DNA from: CAZWVI01 sp964637165
GTDB taxonomy: Bacteria > Planctomycetota > UBA1135
Reading direction: 5' to 3'
Length of the DNA: 20,736 nt
Assembly (NCBI GenBank): GCA_964637165.1
Contig: CAZWVI010000029.1
Coordinates: 1 to 20,736 of the forward strand
Shown: piece after piece, positions 1-7,877 of the stretch
Layout: each line of letters starts with the position of its first letter
How positions within the stretch are numbered: the stretch's first letter is position 1
Notes under the pieces: generated by a model
What the model saw: the letters and a program-made list of their open reading frames with translations, nothing else
The model's database searches: none
Told to the model about the DNA's origin: nothing
Position numbers and translations under genes: made by a program

Positions 1-170
1 AGCTAGGGGGGTGGTTGATTTCATTTTCTTGGAATGTGGAGTTTTTTTTTGGGGGGGAGTTCCCTTATCGCCAAGGAGTCAATTCAGATGTCCGCCACGC
101 TTTTTTTTAATAAGTTTCAATTAGAATGGTGAATTACTCAGTTAGAATGACTTAAACCACGTTGTCGTAA
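1..170. other. 5' intergenic with homopolymer runs and two TAGAAT boxes
   Basis: No gene is visible here. The stretch has long T and G runs (around 43-58 and 101-109). The octamer TTAGAATG occurs twice, at 121-128 and 142-149, exactly 21 bp apart. TAGAAT resembles a sigma-70 -10 box and recurs ahead of other genes in this window, so one or both copies may be promoters for the propeller gene that starts at 171. No convincing -35 box was found at 16-18 bp. Confidence 0.3.
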
Positions 171-2576
171 ATGCATAACCCCACAGCACCCAGAAAATTG
201 CCAGGCTTTCTTCTGGTCCTTGTCGCCCTGTTTTGCAACCACCTGTTGCTAGCGCGCCACGACGAATTGTCGATTTGGCTTGAAAACCCCTTCGCATTTT
301 CAGGGCTCCTAAGCTTTCAAGTTTTCTGCTTTTCACTTGGCGTGGCGCAATTGCTTAAGAGTTTTGGGCTATGGCCGGGTGGCATTTTTGCGCGCGCTTG
401 GTTTGCCCCACTGCTGGCCTTGCTCGGAGGAACAATGTGCTGGAATGTTATTTTCCCGTATAAGGCGCCCCTTTCAATTAACCGCATGGCATCGTGGCGT
501 TATGGTTCAACCATGCTCGCCTTTGATGATTGGCAGTTAGATTGGGCAAGCAATTATGCCTTAGAGATGGGTGTTGATAATGGCAAGGAAAAGTTGGCCA
601 TTGATTTGCATACATCTTTAGGTAATTACTTCACGCGCATTGGTCGCATCGATAGTTCACTAAGGCATCTTGAAACTGCAATCGCCTTGTGCGATGAATT
701 CAAAGTGACAGGCAAACCGCGTCAATTGGTTTTGCGTTGGTTAGCTATTGCAAATTTGCGTCAAGGTGAGGTAGATTTTTGCATCACTCAAAACAATGTC
801 GAAAGTTGTTTGTTCCCACTGGAGGGCGGCGGCCAATGGGCAAACCCTGCAAGTGCACGGTCGGCAATGCGGTGGATAAATGAATATTTAGCGGCCGACC
901 CTAACGACTACGGGGTTATGTGGTTGTTGAACGTGGCCCACATGGCGGAAGGAACTTGGCCAGAGGCAGTTAATCCAAAATTCTTATTGCCGATAGAGAC
1001 TGTTGGACTTGACGACGATATACCTCACTTCACGAACATTGCGCAAGACGTTGGAGTGAACGCTTTCAATATTTGTGGCGGTGCCATCATGGAAGATTTT
1101 GATGGCGATGGCTTCAACGATTTAATCGCCAGTTCTTACGAGCGCAGTGAAGCATTGGTTTATTACCACAACAACGGTGATGGAAGTTTTTCTCAGTGGA
1201 ATGAAAAGGCCGGTATCGCCGACCAATTCGGTGGTTTGGGATTGAGTATGGCTGATTACGACAACGATGGATTTGTCGATGTGTTCGTGCCGCGCGGCGC
1301 ATGGATGGTTCGCTATGGAAAGGATCGCAATTCACTGTTGCACAACAACGGCGACGGAACTTTTACGGATGTAACCGAAGAAGCCGGGTTGGGTGCGCCA
1401 GATTGGCCGTGTCTCGCCACCTCCTGGGGCGATTACGACAATGACGGCGATCTTGATTTGTATATTGGAAACGAACGCTTAGAAAAACGAGTGGTCGCGC
1501 CGAGCCAATTGTTTCGCAATAACGGCGATGGAACATTTACCGATGTCGCCAAGGAAGCAGGCGTGACCAATATGGGGCACGCGCGCGGAGTTCATTGGGG
1601 AGATTACGATAACGATGGTTGGTTGGATTTGGCGATTTCCAATTTCATGTGGGAGAATCGCCTTTATCACAATAATGGCGATGGCACCTTTACTGATGTT
1701 GCCGCCGCTGAAGGCTTCGCTTTCGCCGGATTTCGTGAGCGCACTTTCGGCTGTTGGTTTATGGACATTAATAACGATGGTTGGTTAGATTTGTTTACTT
1801 CTTCATATCCGCTGGAGTCTACAGTGAACCCATCGGCCGCCAGTTACTTTGGCGATAAAGGTTCTTATGAAAAATGCCAAGTCTTGATTAACGATGGCAG
1901 TGGGCATTTTGTCGATAAGACCGTGGAGTTTGGAATGGACAAAACTCACTTGACGATGGGGTTCAATTTCGCCGATGTTGATTCTGATGGTTGGATGGAC
2001 ATATTTTTATCGACGGGCTCGCCGCCGTTTGAAGCCTTAGTGCCTAACCTGCTCTATAAAAATGTTGAGGGTAAGAGATTTAAAAATGTTACAACTAGTG
2101 CCGGGCTGGGACATTTGCAAAAGGGTCATGGCGCGGCCTTTGGTGACATCGACAACGATGGCGATTTGGATTTATGGAATCAGCTTGGTGGCTGGTACTT
2201 AGATGACCGCTTTGGTAATGCTTTATTTATTAATGATGGCCACGACAATAATGTGCTGAACGTGAGGTTGGTGGGCGTTGATTCAAATCGCTTTGGCGTT
2301 GGCACGCGAGTGCGTGCGCTTATCAATGATGGTGGAGTAAGTCGTGAAGTTCACCTCGACACCAATAGTGGCGGCAGTTTCGGAAGTTCGACTTTTCAAT
2401 TAGAAATCGGGATTGGTGGTGCTACAGAGGTTGAGGAGTTGGAGTTGTGGTGGCCGAAAAGTGGGCTCCGCCAAAGTTTCAAAAACATTGCTGCGGGCAA
2501 GACCATTGAAATCACCGAGGGTCAAGATCAGTGGCGCGAGATTTTTGTGCAGGTCGTGCCGCTAAAAAGTCGATAA
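171..2576 (+). CDS. Membrane-anchored FG-GAP/VCBS beta-propeller protein with UnbV (ASPIC) domain, CRTAC1-like
   Basis: The 801-residue product begins with about three hydrophobic segments (residues 10-28, 43-62 and 77-97), suggesting membrane anchoring. A TPR-like helical stretch follows (about 140-175). The core holds seven calcium-loop repeats of the form D-x-D/N-x-D-G (such as DFDGDGFND, DYDNDGDLD and DIDNDGDLD), interleaved with repeats of NNGDGTFTDV. Seven such loops fit a seven-bladed integrin-alpha-like propeller. The C-terminal 100 residues match the UnbV/ASPIC pattern (GVGTRVRA, GGSFGSS, the EIGIG stretch, LWWP-SG). Such proteins are exported and thought to act in adhesion or extracellular binding; the ligand cannot be read from the sequence. 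The ATG at 171 is the first start in the frame, with no clear Shine-Dalgarno site. It lies 104 bp upstream of a second propeller gene, and the pair may be an old duplication or an operon. Confidence 0.88.
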   Translation: MHNPTAPRKLPGFLLVLVALFCNHLLLARHDELSIWLENPFAFSGLLSFQVFCFSLGVAQLLKSFGLWPGGIFARAWFAPLLALLGGTMCWNVIFPYKAPLSINRMASWRYGSTMLAFDDWQLDWASNYALEMGVDNGKEKLAIDLHTSLGNYFTRIGRIDSSLRHLETAIALCDEFKVTGKPRQLVLRWLAIANLRQGEVDFCITQNNVESCLFPLEGGGQWANPASARSAMRWINEYLAADPNDYGVMWLLNVAHMAEGTWPEAVNPKFLLPIETVGLDDDIPHFTNIAQDVGVNAFNICGGAIMEDFDGDGFNDLIASSYERSEALVYYHNNGDGSFSQWNEKAGIADQFGGLGLSMADYDNDGFVDVFVPRGAWMVRYGKDRNSLLHNNGDGTFTDVTEEAGLGAPDWPCLATSWGDYDNDGDLDLYIGNERLEKRVVAPSQLFRNNGDGTFTDVAKEAGVTNMGHARGVHWGDYDNDGWLDLAISNFMWENRLYHNNGDGTFTDVAAAEGFAFAGFRERTFGCWFMDINNDGWLDLFTSSYPLESTVNPSAASYFGDKGSYEKCQVLINDGSGHFVDKTVEFGMDKTHLTMGFNFADVDSDGWMDIFLSTGSPPFEALVPNLLYKNVEGKRFKNVTTSAGLGHLQKGHGAAFGDIDNDGDLDLWNQLGGWYLDDRFGNALFINDGHDNNVLNVRLVGVDSNRFGVGTRVRALINDGGVSREVHLDTNSGGSFGSSTFQLEIGIGGATEVEELELWWPKSGLRQSFKNIAAGKTIEITEGQDQWREIFVQVVPLKSR

Positions 2577-2630
2577 AAACTCGGTTTTCACGACAATTTC
2601 CTGCTGAAAGCAGTCGATTCTGCCAGAGGT

Positions 2631-2665
2631 AGGTTAGAGGTGGTCAATCCCGGCCACCGTAACCT
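2631..2665 (+). promoter_or_regulatory. Hairpin in the leader of the propeller lipoprotein gene
   Basis: AGGTTA (2631-2636) pairs with TAACCT (2660-2665), and GGTGG (2639-2643) pairs with CCACC (2654-2658). A small internal loop separates the two stems and the apical loop is 10 nt. The hairpin ends 15 nt before the ATG at 2681 and has no T tract. It could terminate the upstream gene weakly or control translation of the downstream one; the sequence cannot tell which. Confidence 0.4.
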
Positions 2666-2680
2666 GCGTGATCCACTCAG

Positions 2681-5600
2681 ATGATCCTCAATAAATACCT
2701 CACCCCAGTCCTGATTTCGGTCTGTGCAATTCTCATAACCTCTTGCTCGGAAAAGGTTTCCGAAGAACAGCAGGCGGTTGACTCGCAAACTCAGCGAATG
2801 CTTGATTCTGAAGGCATTCACATTGGCTGGGGCAAGGAGTCATTCCTCAAGCCTCTTGGTTCGTCAATCATGGATCTGTCTTTCCCAGACGGTTCGTCAT
2901 GGCAATTGTTTGAAGATGAGGTCACTTGGACCGATATTTCGAGTACACCACCAACCATTACTGAACAAGGATCCAGTGGAGTGGTGGTTCGCGAGTGGCA
3001 AGTTTCAACCGAAGTGCATACTGGACCAGTTGGCGAAATGAGTTTGTACCAAGGTTTATTTGATGAAGTTGATTACTTCAAGAAAGCCAAGATGAAGGTT
3101 TATCTTCCGGTGCCAACTTGGATTGAATACCCAAGCACTCGTAAGCATGGAATGTTATTTTCCGCGAGCGCAAAAATGAAAAATGGCAACACCGCAAAAG
3201 TGCTTGGCTTAGCGCATGTTTCTTTGCGGCGGGACGGCGACGGTGTTAGTGATTTTAAAATCTATGATTGGCGCACCGTTTACTTAAAGACTCAGGAAGT
3301 TAGTCACTACCTTTTTGAAGATGTGCTTGACCAGGCGGTAACTGATGCAGATTCAGCCGCGGCTGCGCGCCGTTCTTTGCACGAGGAAAAGGTCGAGGAA
3401 TACTTAGTTGCCTTACGCGATGGAGAGGAATGGGAAAAACCAAATATGTATTTCCGTCCCGAATCATTTGACCGCCACCCCGGTGTCTCAATTGTTGACC
3501 TCGACCGCGATGGTTGGGATGATTTTTACGTTATGGAGCGTTGGGGCAAGAACATGTTCTTTCACAACAACGGCGATGGAACCTTTACCGAAACTGCGGC
3601 CAAACTTGGATTAGACATCGATGGCAACACTTCCTCGGCAATCTTCGCCGACTTCGATAACGATGGAGATGCCGACTTGTTCCTAGGTGGAACACTAGAA
3701 GCATGCAAATACTTGCTCAATGAAGGTGGTGTATTTGTCGATCGCAGTAATGATTTGATTGACGGCTCTTTGCCATTTTTAACTTCATCAGTTGCTGCCG
3801 CCGACGTGAATAATGACGGCTTGCTCGATTTGTACGTGTCTTCTTACGCCGGTGATTTCGCCCAACGTGCGCTTAATATTCGCCGCTATAACGCGCGCAA
3901 TAAAGATTGGAAGAATGCTCTTGAGCCATTCATGGAGGCCAGCGATTGGAAGCATCTTGACGCTTTGTTTGACGAAATCGCACCTACCAACAAGTACTAC
4001 ACACAACGCCCCGGCCCGCCCAACCGCTTGTTGATTAATCAAGGTGAAGGTCGCTTCAAGGTCGATGGTGAATCAAGTGTTGCCAGAATTTTCCGCAACA
4101 CCTATCAAGCGACATTCGCTGATTACGATGGCGATGGCGACCAAGATTTGTACTGTGCCAATGATTTTGCGCCGAACAACATGTTCCGCAATAACGGCGA
4201 TGGCACCTTCACGGACGCAACTTCCGAAACCGACACCGCCGACATTGGATTTGGCATGGGCGCATCTTTTGGCGATTACGACCAAGACGGCGACCAAGAT
4301 ATGTATGTTGCCAACATGTTCTCAAAGGCTGGCCGCCGAGTGACATCTTTCTTTGAACCGGGACGTGAAAATTACGACCCATCCTTGATGTCGGGGTCTG
4401 GAATCGATCCAGTTTTCCGTCGTATGGCTGAAGGTAATTCACTCTTCCGTAATGATGGTGACAGTTTTACCAAGGTTTCTGGAATGACCAAGTACGAGCG
4501 CTGGGATTTGCAAGAGCCTGATGGCCACAAAATTCCGGTTGAAGAAGGTGGCTGGGCGTGGGGCGTTCAGTTCTGTGATTTCGACAACGATAGTTACCTA
4601 GACCTTTATGGCTTGAGTGGTTATTACACGGCACCCAAAAAGGTAAAACTGAAAGTGGATTTGTGAAGTGCTTTCTGGCGCACGGTCGTGCGCACCGACG
4701 ATCAAGTCGAGCTTAAAAAGCAAAACCAAATGCAAACCGTTGATGCAATATCTGAGGACACTAAGGCTTCAGCGGCGGCGACGGTTAACTTAGGCGCTTC
4801 AATCCGTAAACAAGTTGAACAGGGCGCATCCTTTTCAGGTGGCGAATCCAACCACTTTTGGATTAATCTGGACGGCAAAGATTACACCGACCTTTCCGGA
4901 ATTTCAGGCCTGTCGCACGGTGGCGATAGCCGTTCCTTTGCCTTGTTTGATTATGACCACGATGGTTTCCAAGACATGGTAATCGTCAATGCCAACGCGC
5001 CTTGCGTTAAATTGATGCACAACCGAATTGGTGAACAACAGAAGAACGGCCCAGCCCAATTTGTTGCTATCAACTTCGTTGGTGGAGTTAAAAGCAACCG
5101 CGACGCTTATGGTGCCAAGGTGTTGATTGAAGGTGGGGGCCACACTCTGCTTAGAGAGCATCGCTGTGGCGAGGGCCTTGCCGCACAAAATTCAGCAACC
5201 ATGATGATTGGCTTAGGCGATTTTGCGGCTGAGCTTGAAACCGTCACCGTTACTTTCCCAAGCGGCAAAATTTGGAAGATGGACGTTCAATCCAATTTGG
5301 CCGGTAAGTTGTTAACCGCATCTGAAGAATCTGGAATTTCAGTTGGTGAATATGCTGCTGCCAAGAGCTTGCATGCTGAGGTTCAAACAGAACATAACCA
5401 TGCGCACCCCAGCGCTGAGGCGATTGATTTCGCTGGCGAAACTGGTAAATCAGCGGACCATCGTTTGTATGTTCTTTCTTACCCGACTTGTTCCGCATGC
5501 AAAAAGGCGATTCCACGACTTGGCCGCTTAAAGGCCGAATTCGGCGAAGAATTGGCACTTTACGCGGTTCCCTACGGAAGTGCACCGGGCACTACCGAGG

Positions 5601-5884
5601 AATGGATTCGTTACAGCGAACGCTTTAAGCCGGCCTATGAACCACTTAATGGAATTACCGCTGAGCAGGTCGCCGCGATTGAGCATGGCCTCGACTCAAT
5701 GGGTTTGGAAATGCCAATGCCAGGTTGTGGAGCCGGCGTTGATTGCCAATGCGCAACTCCTTGCGGAACAGAGTCACTCGGTTACGGCGCGCCAACAACT
5801 TTGGTGACTGACGGAGCCGGAAATTTGCTAAGCGCATTTGCGGGAGTTCCATCAGTTTCCCAATTGAAAAAATTGTTCCATTAA
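2681..5884 (+). CDS. Predicted selenocysteine-containing FG-GAP/UnbV lipoprotein with C-terminal thioredoxin-like domain (in-frame TGA at 4664-4666)
   Basis: Read through one TGA, the frame gives 1067 residues. Residues 1-22 form a lipoprotein signal with lipobox ITSC (Cys22). Six calcium-loop repeats (DLDRDGWDD, DFDNDGDAD, DVNNDGLLD, DYDGDGDQD, DYDQDGDQD, DFDNDSYLD) precede the TGA at codon 662. The frame then continues with SAFWRTVVR and a seventh repeat (DYDHDGFQD), a UnbV/ASPIC domain (NRDAYGAKV, FPSGKIW), and a thioredoxin-like domain with CSAC (Cys937, Cys940) and a Cys-rich segment (GCGAGVDCQCATPCG). The TGA thus splits a seven-bladed propeller, and residues between TGA and the next possible start (GTG 4688) already read as protein. 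A SECIS-like hairpin follows the TGA. An internal start would give a second product lacking any signal peptide and holding one blade. A nonsense mutation or sequencing error remains possible. The role is probably redox or binding at the cell surface; substrate unknown. Confidence 0.75.
4664..4696 (+). promoter_or_regulatory. Putative bacterial SECIS element (UGA codon plus hairpin)
   Basis: After the TGA at 4664-4666 come 17 nt, then a GGUC loop (4684-4687) closed by a perfect 6-bp stem, GCGCAC (4678-4683) with GTGCGC (4688-4693). G4677-C4695 can extend it across a bulged A4694. Bacterial SECIS elements lie just 3' of the UGA inside the coding region, with a short apical loop carrying a G in the first two positions. 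From memory, the E. coli fdhF element has GGUC in its loop 18 nt after its UGA, so spacing and loop are almost the same here. The function is inferred from structure; SelB binding is untested. Confidence 0.7.
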
Positions 5885-5893
5885 ATTTGCGTA

Positions 5894-5915
5894 GTTAATT
5901 TTCTAGGGAATTAAC
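5894..5915 (+). terminator. A+T-rich hairpin after the selenoprotein gene
   Basis: GTTAATT (5894-5900) and AATTAAC (5909-5915) are perfect inverted repeats with an 8-nt loop, starting 10 nt after the TAA stop at 5882-5884. The stem is weak and there is no T run, so it may protect the 3' end or act together with the stronger hairpin just downstream. Confidence 0.35.
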
Positions 5916-5934
5916 AATATCGCACTAAAGTTTA

Positions 5935-5968
5935 GGGCAGGGGTAGAATCATCTACTACCTGCCCTTT
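5935..5968 (+). terminator. Probable rho-independent terminator between the selenoprotein gene and fabH
   Basis: GGGCAGG (5935-5941) pairs with CCTGCCC (5959-5965). The stem continues inward past one bulged A with GGTAG against CTACT, around an AATCAT loop. Three T residues follow. The position 50 nt after the stop codon fits a terminator. The left arm contains a TAGAAT box (5944-5949), so the same DNA could also hold a promoter for the following gene. Confidence 0.5.
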
Positions 5969-5997
5969 GGCATAACCCCACAGCCTCGCAAAATAAG

Positions 5998-6996
5998 ATG
6001 AACGCCGGACTCCCAGTTGGGATGGCTTCAATCGCGCACTCGGTTCCTGAGTGGGTGGTCGATAACCACTATTTCGAACAACTCGTAGACACTTCCGATG
6101 AATGGATTGTCCAGCGCACTGGGATTTCTCAGCGCCATTGGTTGAAGCCGGGGCAACGTCCATCAGATATGTTTGTTGAAGCGGGGCAATTGGCTTTGGA
6201 TCGCGCTGGAATTAAAGCTGAAGATGTAGATTTAATTATTTGCGGTTCAGTTTCTGGCGACTTTACCGCCCCAAGTCAGGCTTGCATAATTCAAGACCGC
6301 CTCGGAATTAATAATGCTTGTGGTGCATTCGATGTCGCCGCAGCCTGTTCCGGATTCATGTATGCCTTAGCGACCGGTTCACAATTTGTCGCTTCTGGAA
6401 AATACAAAAATGTCTTGGTGCTCGGCGGCGAAGCGATGTCGCGAATGATTAATCATGAAGATCGCACCACTGTGGTCTTGTTCGGTGACGGCGCAGGTGC
6501 CACCGTTTTGCAACCGCACGATGTTTGCCAACAAGGCTTAATCGAAGATTTCACTTTGCACGCCGATGGCAGTGGTGCGCATTTTATTATTAAGCCACGC
6601 GGCGGCGGTTGGGAGCCCATGAATGAAGAGATCCTCGCTAATCGGGAGCATCTTATTCAAATGAAAGGCCGCGATGTTTTCCGTTTTGCCTACGCCAAAA
6701 TGAAAGAGATGTGTGATTGGGCGATGGACGGCATCGATCATGACCACGACAAGCTAGGTTGGATGTTGCCGCACCAGATGAATCGCAGAATCTTAACCAG
6801 TGCTATGGAAGCGCTTGGGATTCCCAAGGAGAAAGTGTTGCATAACATCCACAAATACGGCAATACTTCCAGTGCCTCGGTGCCAATTCTCTTTTCAGAA
6901 GCGTGGGAAGATGGAATTCTTGAGAAGGACAAACACCTAATCCTCGCTGCATTTGGATCAGGTTTAACCTGGGCTGGAATGCGCGTGAAGTGGTAG
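5998..6996 (+). CDS. fabH: 3-oxoacyl-ACP synthase III (KAS III, FabH family)
   Basis: This 332-residue protein is full length for the family. It would condense an acyl-CoA (acetyl-CoA in the classical enzyme) with malonyl-ACP to start fatty acid synthesis in the cytoplasm. The catalytic triad is present: Cys117 in AAACSGF, His259 in PHQMNRRI and Asn289 in YGNTSSAS. The N-terminal DTSDEWIVQRTGI and the FGDGAGATVL and FGSGLTWAG stretches are also typical. The ATG at 5998 gives the expected N-terminus. It stands alone here, without fabD, fabG, acpP or plsX, so it may be a secondary KAS III paralogue with another acyl substrate rather than the housekeeping copy; the sequence does not settle this. 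Confidence 0.93.
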   Translation: MNAGLPVGMASIAHSVPEWVVDNHYFEQLVDTSDEWIVQRTGISQRHWLKPGQRPSDMFVEAGQLALDRAGIKAEDVDLIICGSVSGDFTAPSQACIIQDRLGINNACGAFDVAAACSGFMYALATGSQFVASGKYKNVLVLGGEAMSRMINHEDRTTVVLFGDGAGATVLQPHDVCQQGLIEDFTLHADGSGAHFIIKPRGGGWEPMNEEILANREHLIQMKGRDVFRFAYAKMKEMCDWAMDGIDHDHDKLGWMLPHQMNRRILTSAMEALGIPKEKVLHNIHKYGNTSSASVPILFSEAWEDGILEKDKHLILAAFGSGLTWAGMRVKW

Positions 6997-6998
6997 TT

Positions 6999-7038
6999 CG
7001 GCTGCCCAAGAAATTGCGGAAATAGAATCCTTGGGCCG
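6999..7038 (+). terminator. Hairpin just after fabH
   Basis: CGG (6999-7001) and CCCAAG (7005-7010) pair with CTTGGG (7030-7035) and CCG (7036-7038), with a 3-nt bulge and a 19-nt loop. It begins 3 nt after the fabH stop codon. There is no T tract, so it is only a candidate terminator or 3'-end stabiliser. Confidence 0.35.
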
Positions 7039-7230
7039 GTATTAGTAGGCGGCAACGCGATCCTATTTTCCAAAGATTGTGCGTAGGTCCTTTGCGGTAT
7101 CGCCGCAGCCGCAGCCCCTTTGATCATATGAAGGTCTGCCTAACCCTTTAAAAATAAACATTCAAGCCACCTCAATATTCTATACTGCGACCAATGAACC
7201 CAATTCCCGACAAAAAAGGAACCATGAGCA
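7039..7230. other. Intergenic with possible promoter (TATACT) and a 14-codon ORF
   Basis: No sizeable gene is visible. TATACT (7181-7186) is a good -10 match, and an ATG follows at 7194, 7 nt later, which would make a nearly leaderless start. That ATG opens a 14-codon ORF (7194-7238) whose last codons overlap the ATG at 7231. The small inverted repeat TGCGG/CCGCA lies near 7092-7106. Confidence 0.3.
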
Positions 7231-7472
7231 ATGAATAATGACTACAACCAACAAGAATCGGAATCCGGATCTTGCGATGCTATGAGGGAGAAAGATTGCA
7301 TCGATGATAGGAGTACGTGGGCCATCGGGGTGGTGTGCTTTTGGGGATTGGAGTTGGATTCTTTTTCTTTCCGGAATCCATCTTTGCGTTCGTTGGAAGC
7401 GTACTTGCCGGGTTGGGTCTCGGGCTACTAGTCACTTCGATTCTTTCAACGGTAGGGCGACATCGCAGGTAA
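7231..7472 (+). pseudogene. Small glycine-rich membrane protein gene, apparently frameshifted
   Basis: The frame from ATG 7231 reads a polar N-terminus with acidic and Cys residues, then STWAIGVV, where a membrane segment seems to begin; it then turns into unlikely protein and stops at 7429-7431. From about 7338 the frame one base back reads LLGIGVGFFFFPESIFAF, then GSVLAGLGLGLLVTSIL, ending at TAA 7470-7472. That is two convincing hydrophobic Gly-rich helices. A lost base (or a -1 slip) near the CTTTTGGGG tract at 7338-7346 would join them into one protein of about 80 residues. Alternatively the second frame is translated alone from GTG 7317 (51 codons, AGGAG 3 nt upstream). The product resembles the small glycine-zipper protein at 8505-8696 in style. 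No function is assigned. Confidence 0.4.
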
Positions 7473-7697
7473 CTGCATGAAACCGTGGGCTGGAACCGCC
7501 GACCCCAGCATTTAGATGTAACGGCTACCCCGTGCTGATGGTAACGCACAACCTTAGTGAGATAAGTTGTACCCCCCCCCGACAAATGATGAATAGGCTT
7601 AAAATGTTAATAGGTCCATTAATTTTTTGAATCTGCCGACAATCCACTAGGACCCTTTACTAGGTTGAAGGACGGTCCGCCCACGCCCGCCAACTAG
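7473..7697. other. Non-coding stretch with a C9-type run and a tRNA-like remnant
   Basis: No ORF with protein character was found on either strand. A homopolymer of about nine C lies near 7571-7580. On the minus strand, 7488-7512 reads like the end of an anticodon arm, variable loop and T-arm of a tRNA (contains GGTCGGCGGTTCCAGC), but no complete cloverleaf forms. Confidence 0.3.
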
Positions 7698-7877
7698 ATG
7701 GCATTAGACGGCACTTTATTTGTCGAGCGTGAAATTCCTTACATGGTATTCAATTCCTTTGATGGACGCTTACTATTGCCCTTGCATCAAGCAAATTATT
7801 CTGACCAAGAACGCCTGCATTTGTTTGAAGGGAAGTACACTGGAGAAACTCTCGAATTGATGGGGGAGTTGGAATAA
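7698..7877 (+). CDS. Small hypothetical protein (59 aa) ahead of the DUF2200 gene
   Basis: ATG 7698 opens a 59-codon frame ending at TAA 7875-7877, followed directly by the GTG start of the DUF2200 gene with no gap, which suggests translational coupling. The protein has mixed polar and hydrophobic residues of normal composition (it contains EREIPYMVFNSFDGRLLLPL and is acidic at its C-terminus), so it reads as real coding sequence. A stop codon (TAG) sits immediately before the ATG, so the frame does not extend upstream; it could be the remaining C-terminal part of a longer gene. The family is not recognised. Confidence 0.5.
   Translation: MALDGTLFVEREIPYMVFNSFDGRLLLPLHQANYSDQERLHLFEGKYTGETLELMGELE

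Noticed and set aside
2681..4666. A complete 661-residue protein ending at the TGA
   Set aside because: It would lack the seventh blade and the UnbV domain that normally closes this architecture, while the same frame supplies both immediately downstream.
5250..5585. 111-codon minus-strand ORF
   Set aside because: It lies inside the UnbV/thioredoxin part of the plus-strand gene and has implausible protein composition; it is a shadow frame.
4688..5884. A separate gene starting at GTG 4688 after the TGA
   Set aside because: It shares the frame of the upstream gene, begins inside the SECIS-like stem, lacks a signal peptide or ribosome binding site, and would hold only one propeller blade. One read-through protein explains the data better.
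6738..7127. 129-codon minus-strand ORF over the end of fabH
   Set aside because: Most of it overlaps clear fabH coding sequence and no family features are seen; the non-overlapping part is short.
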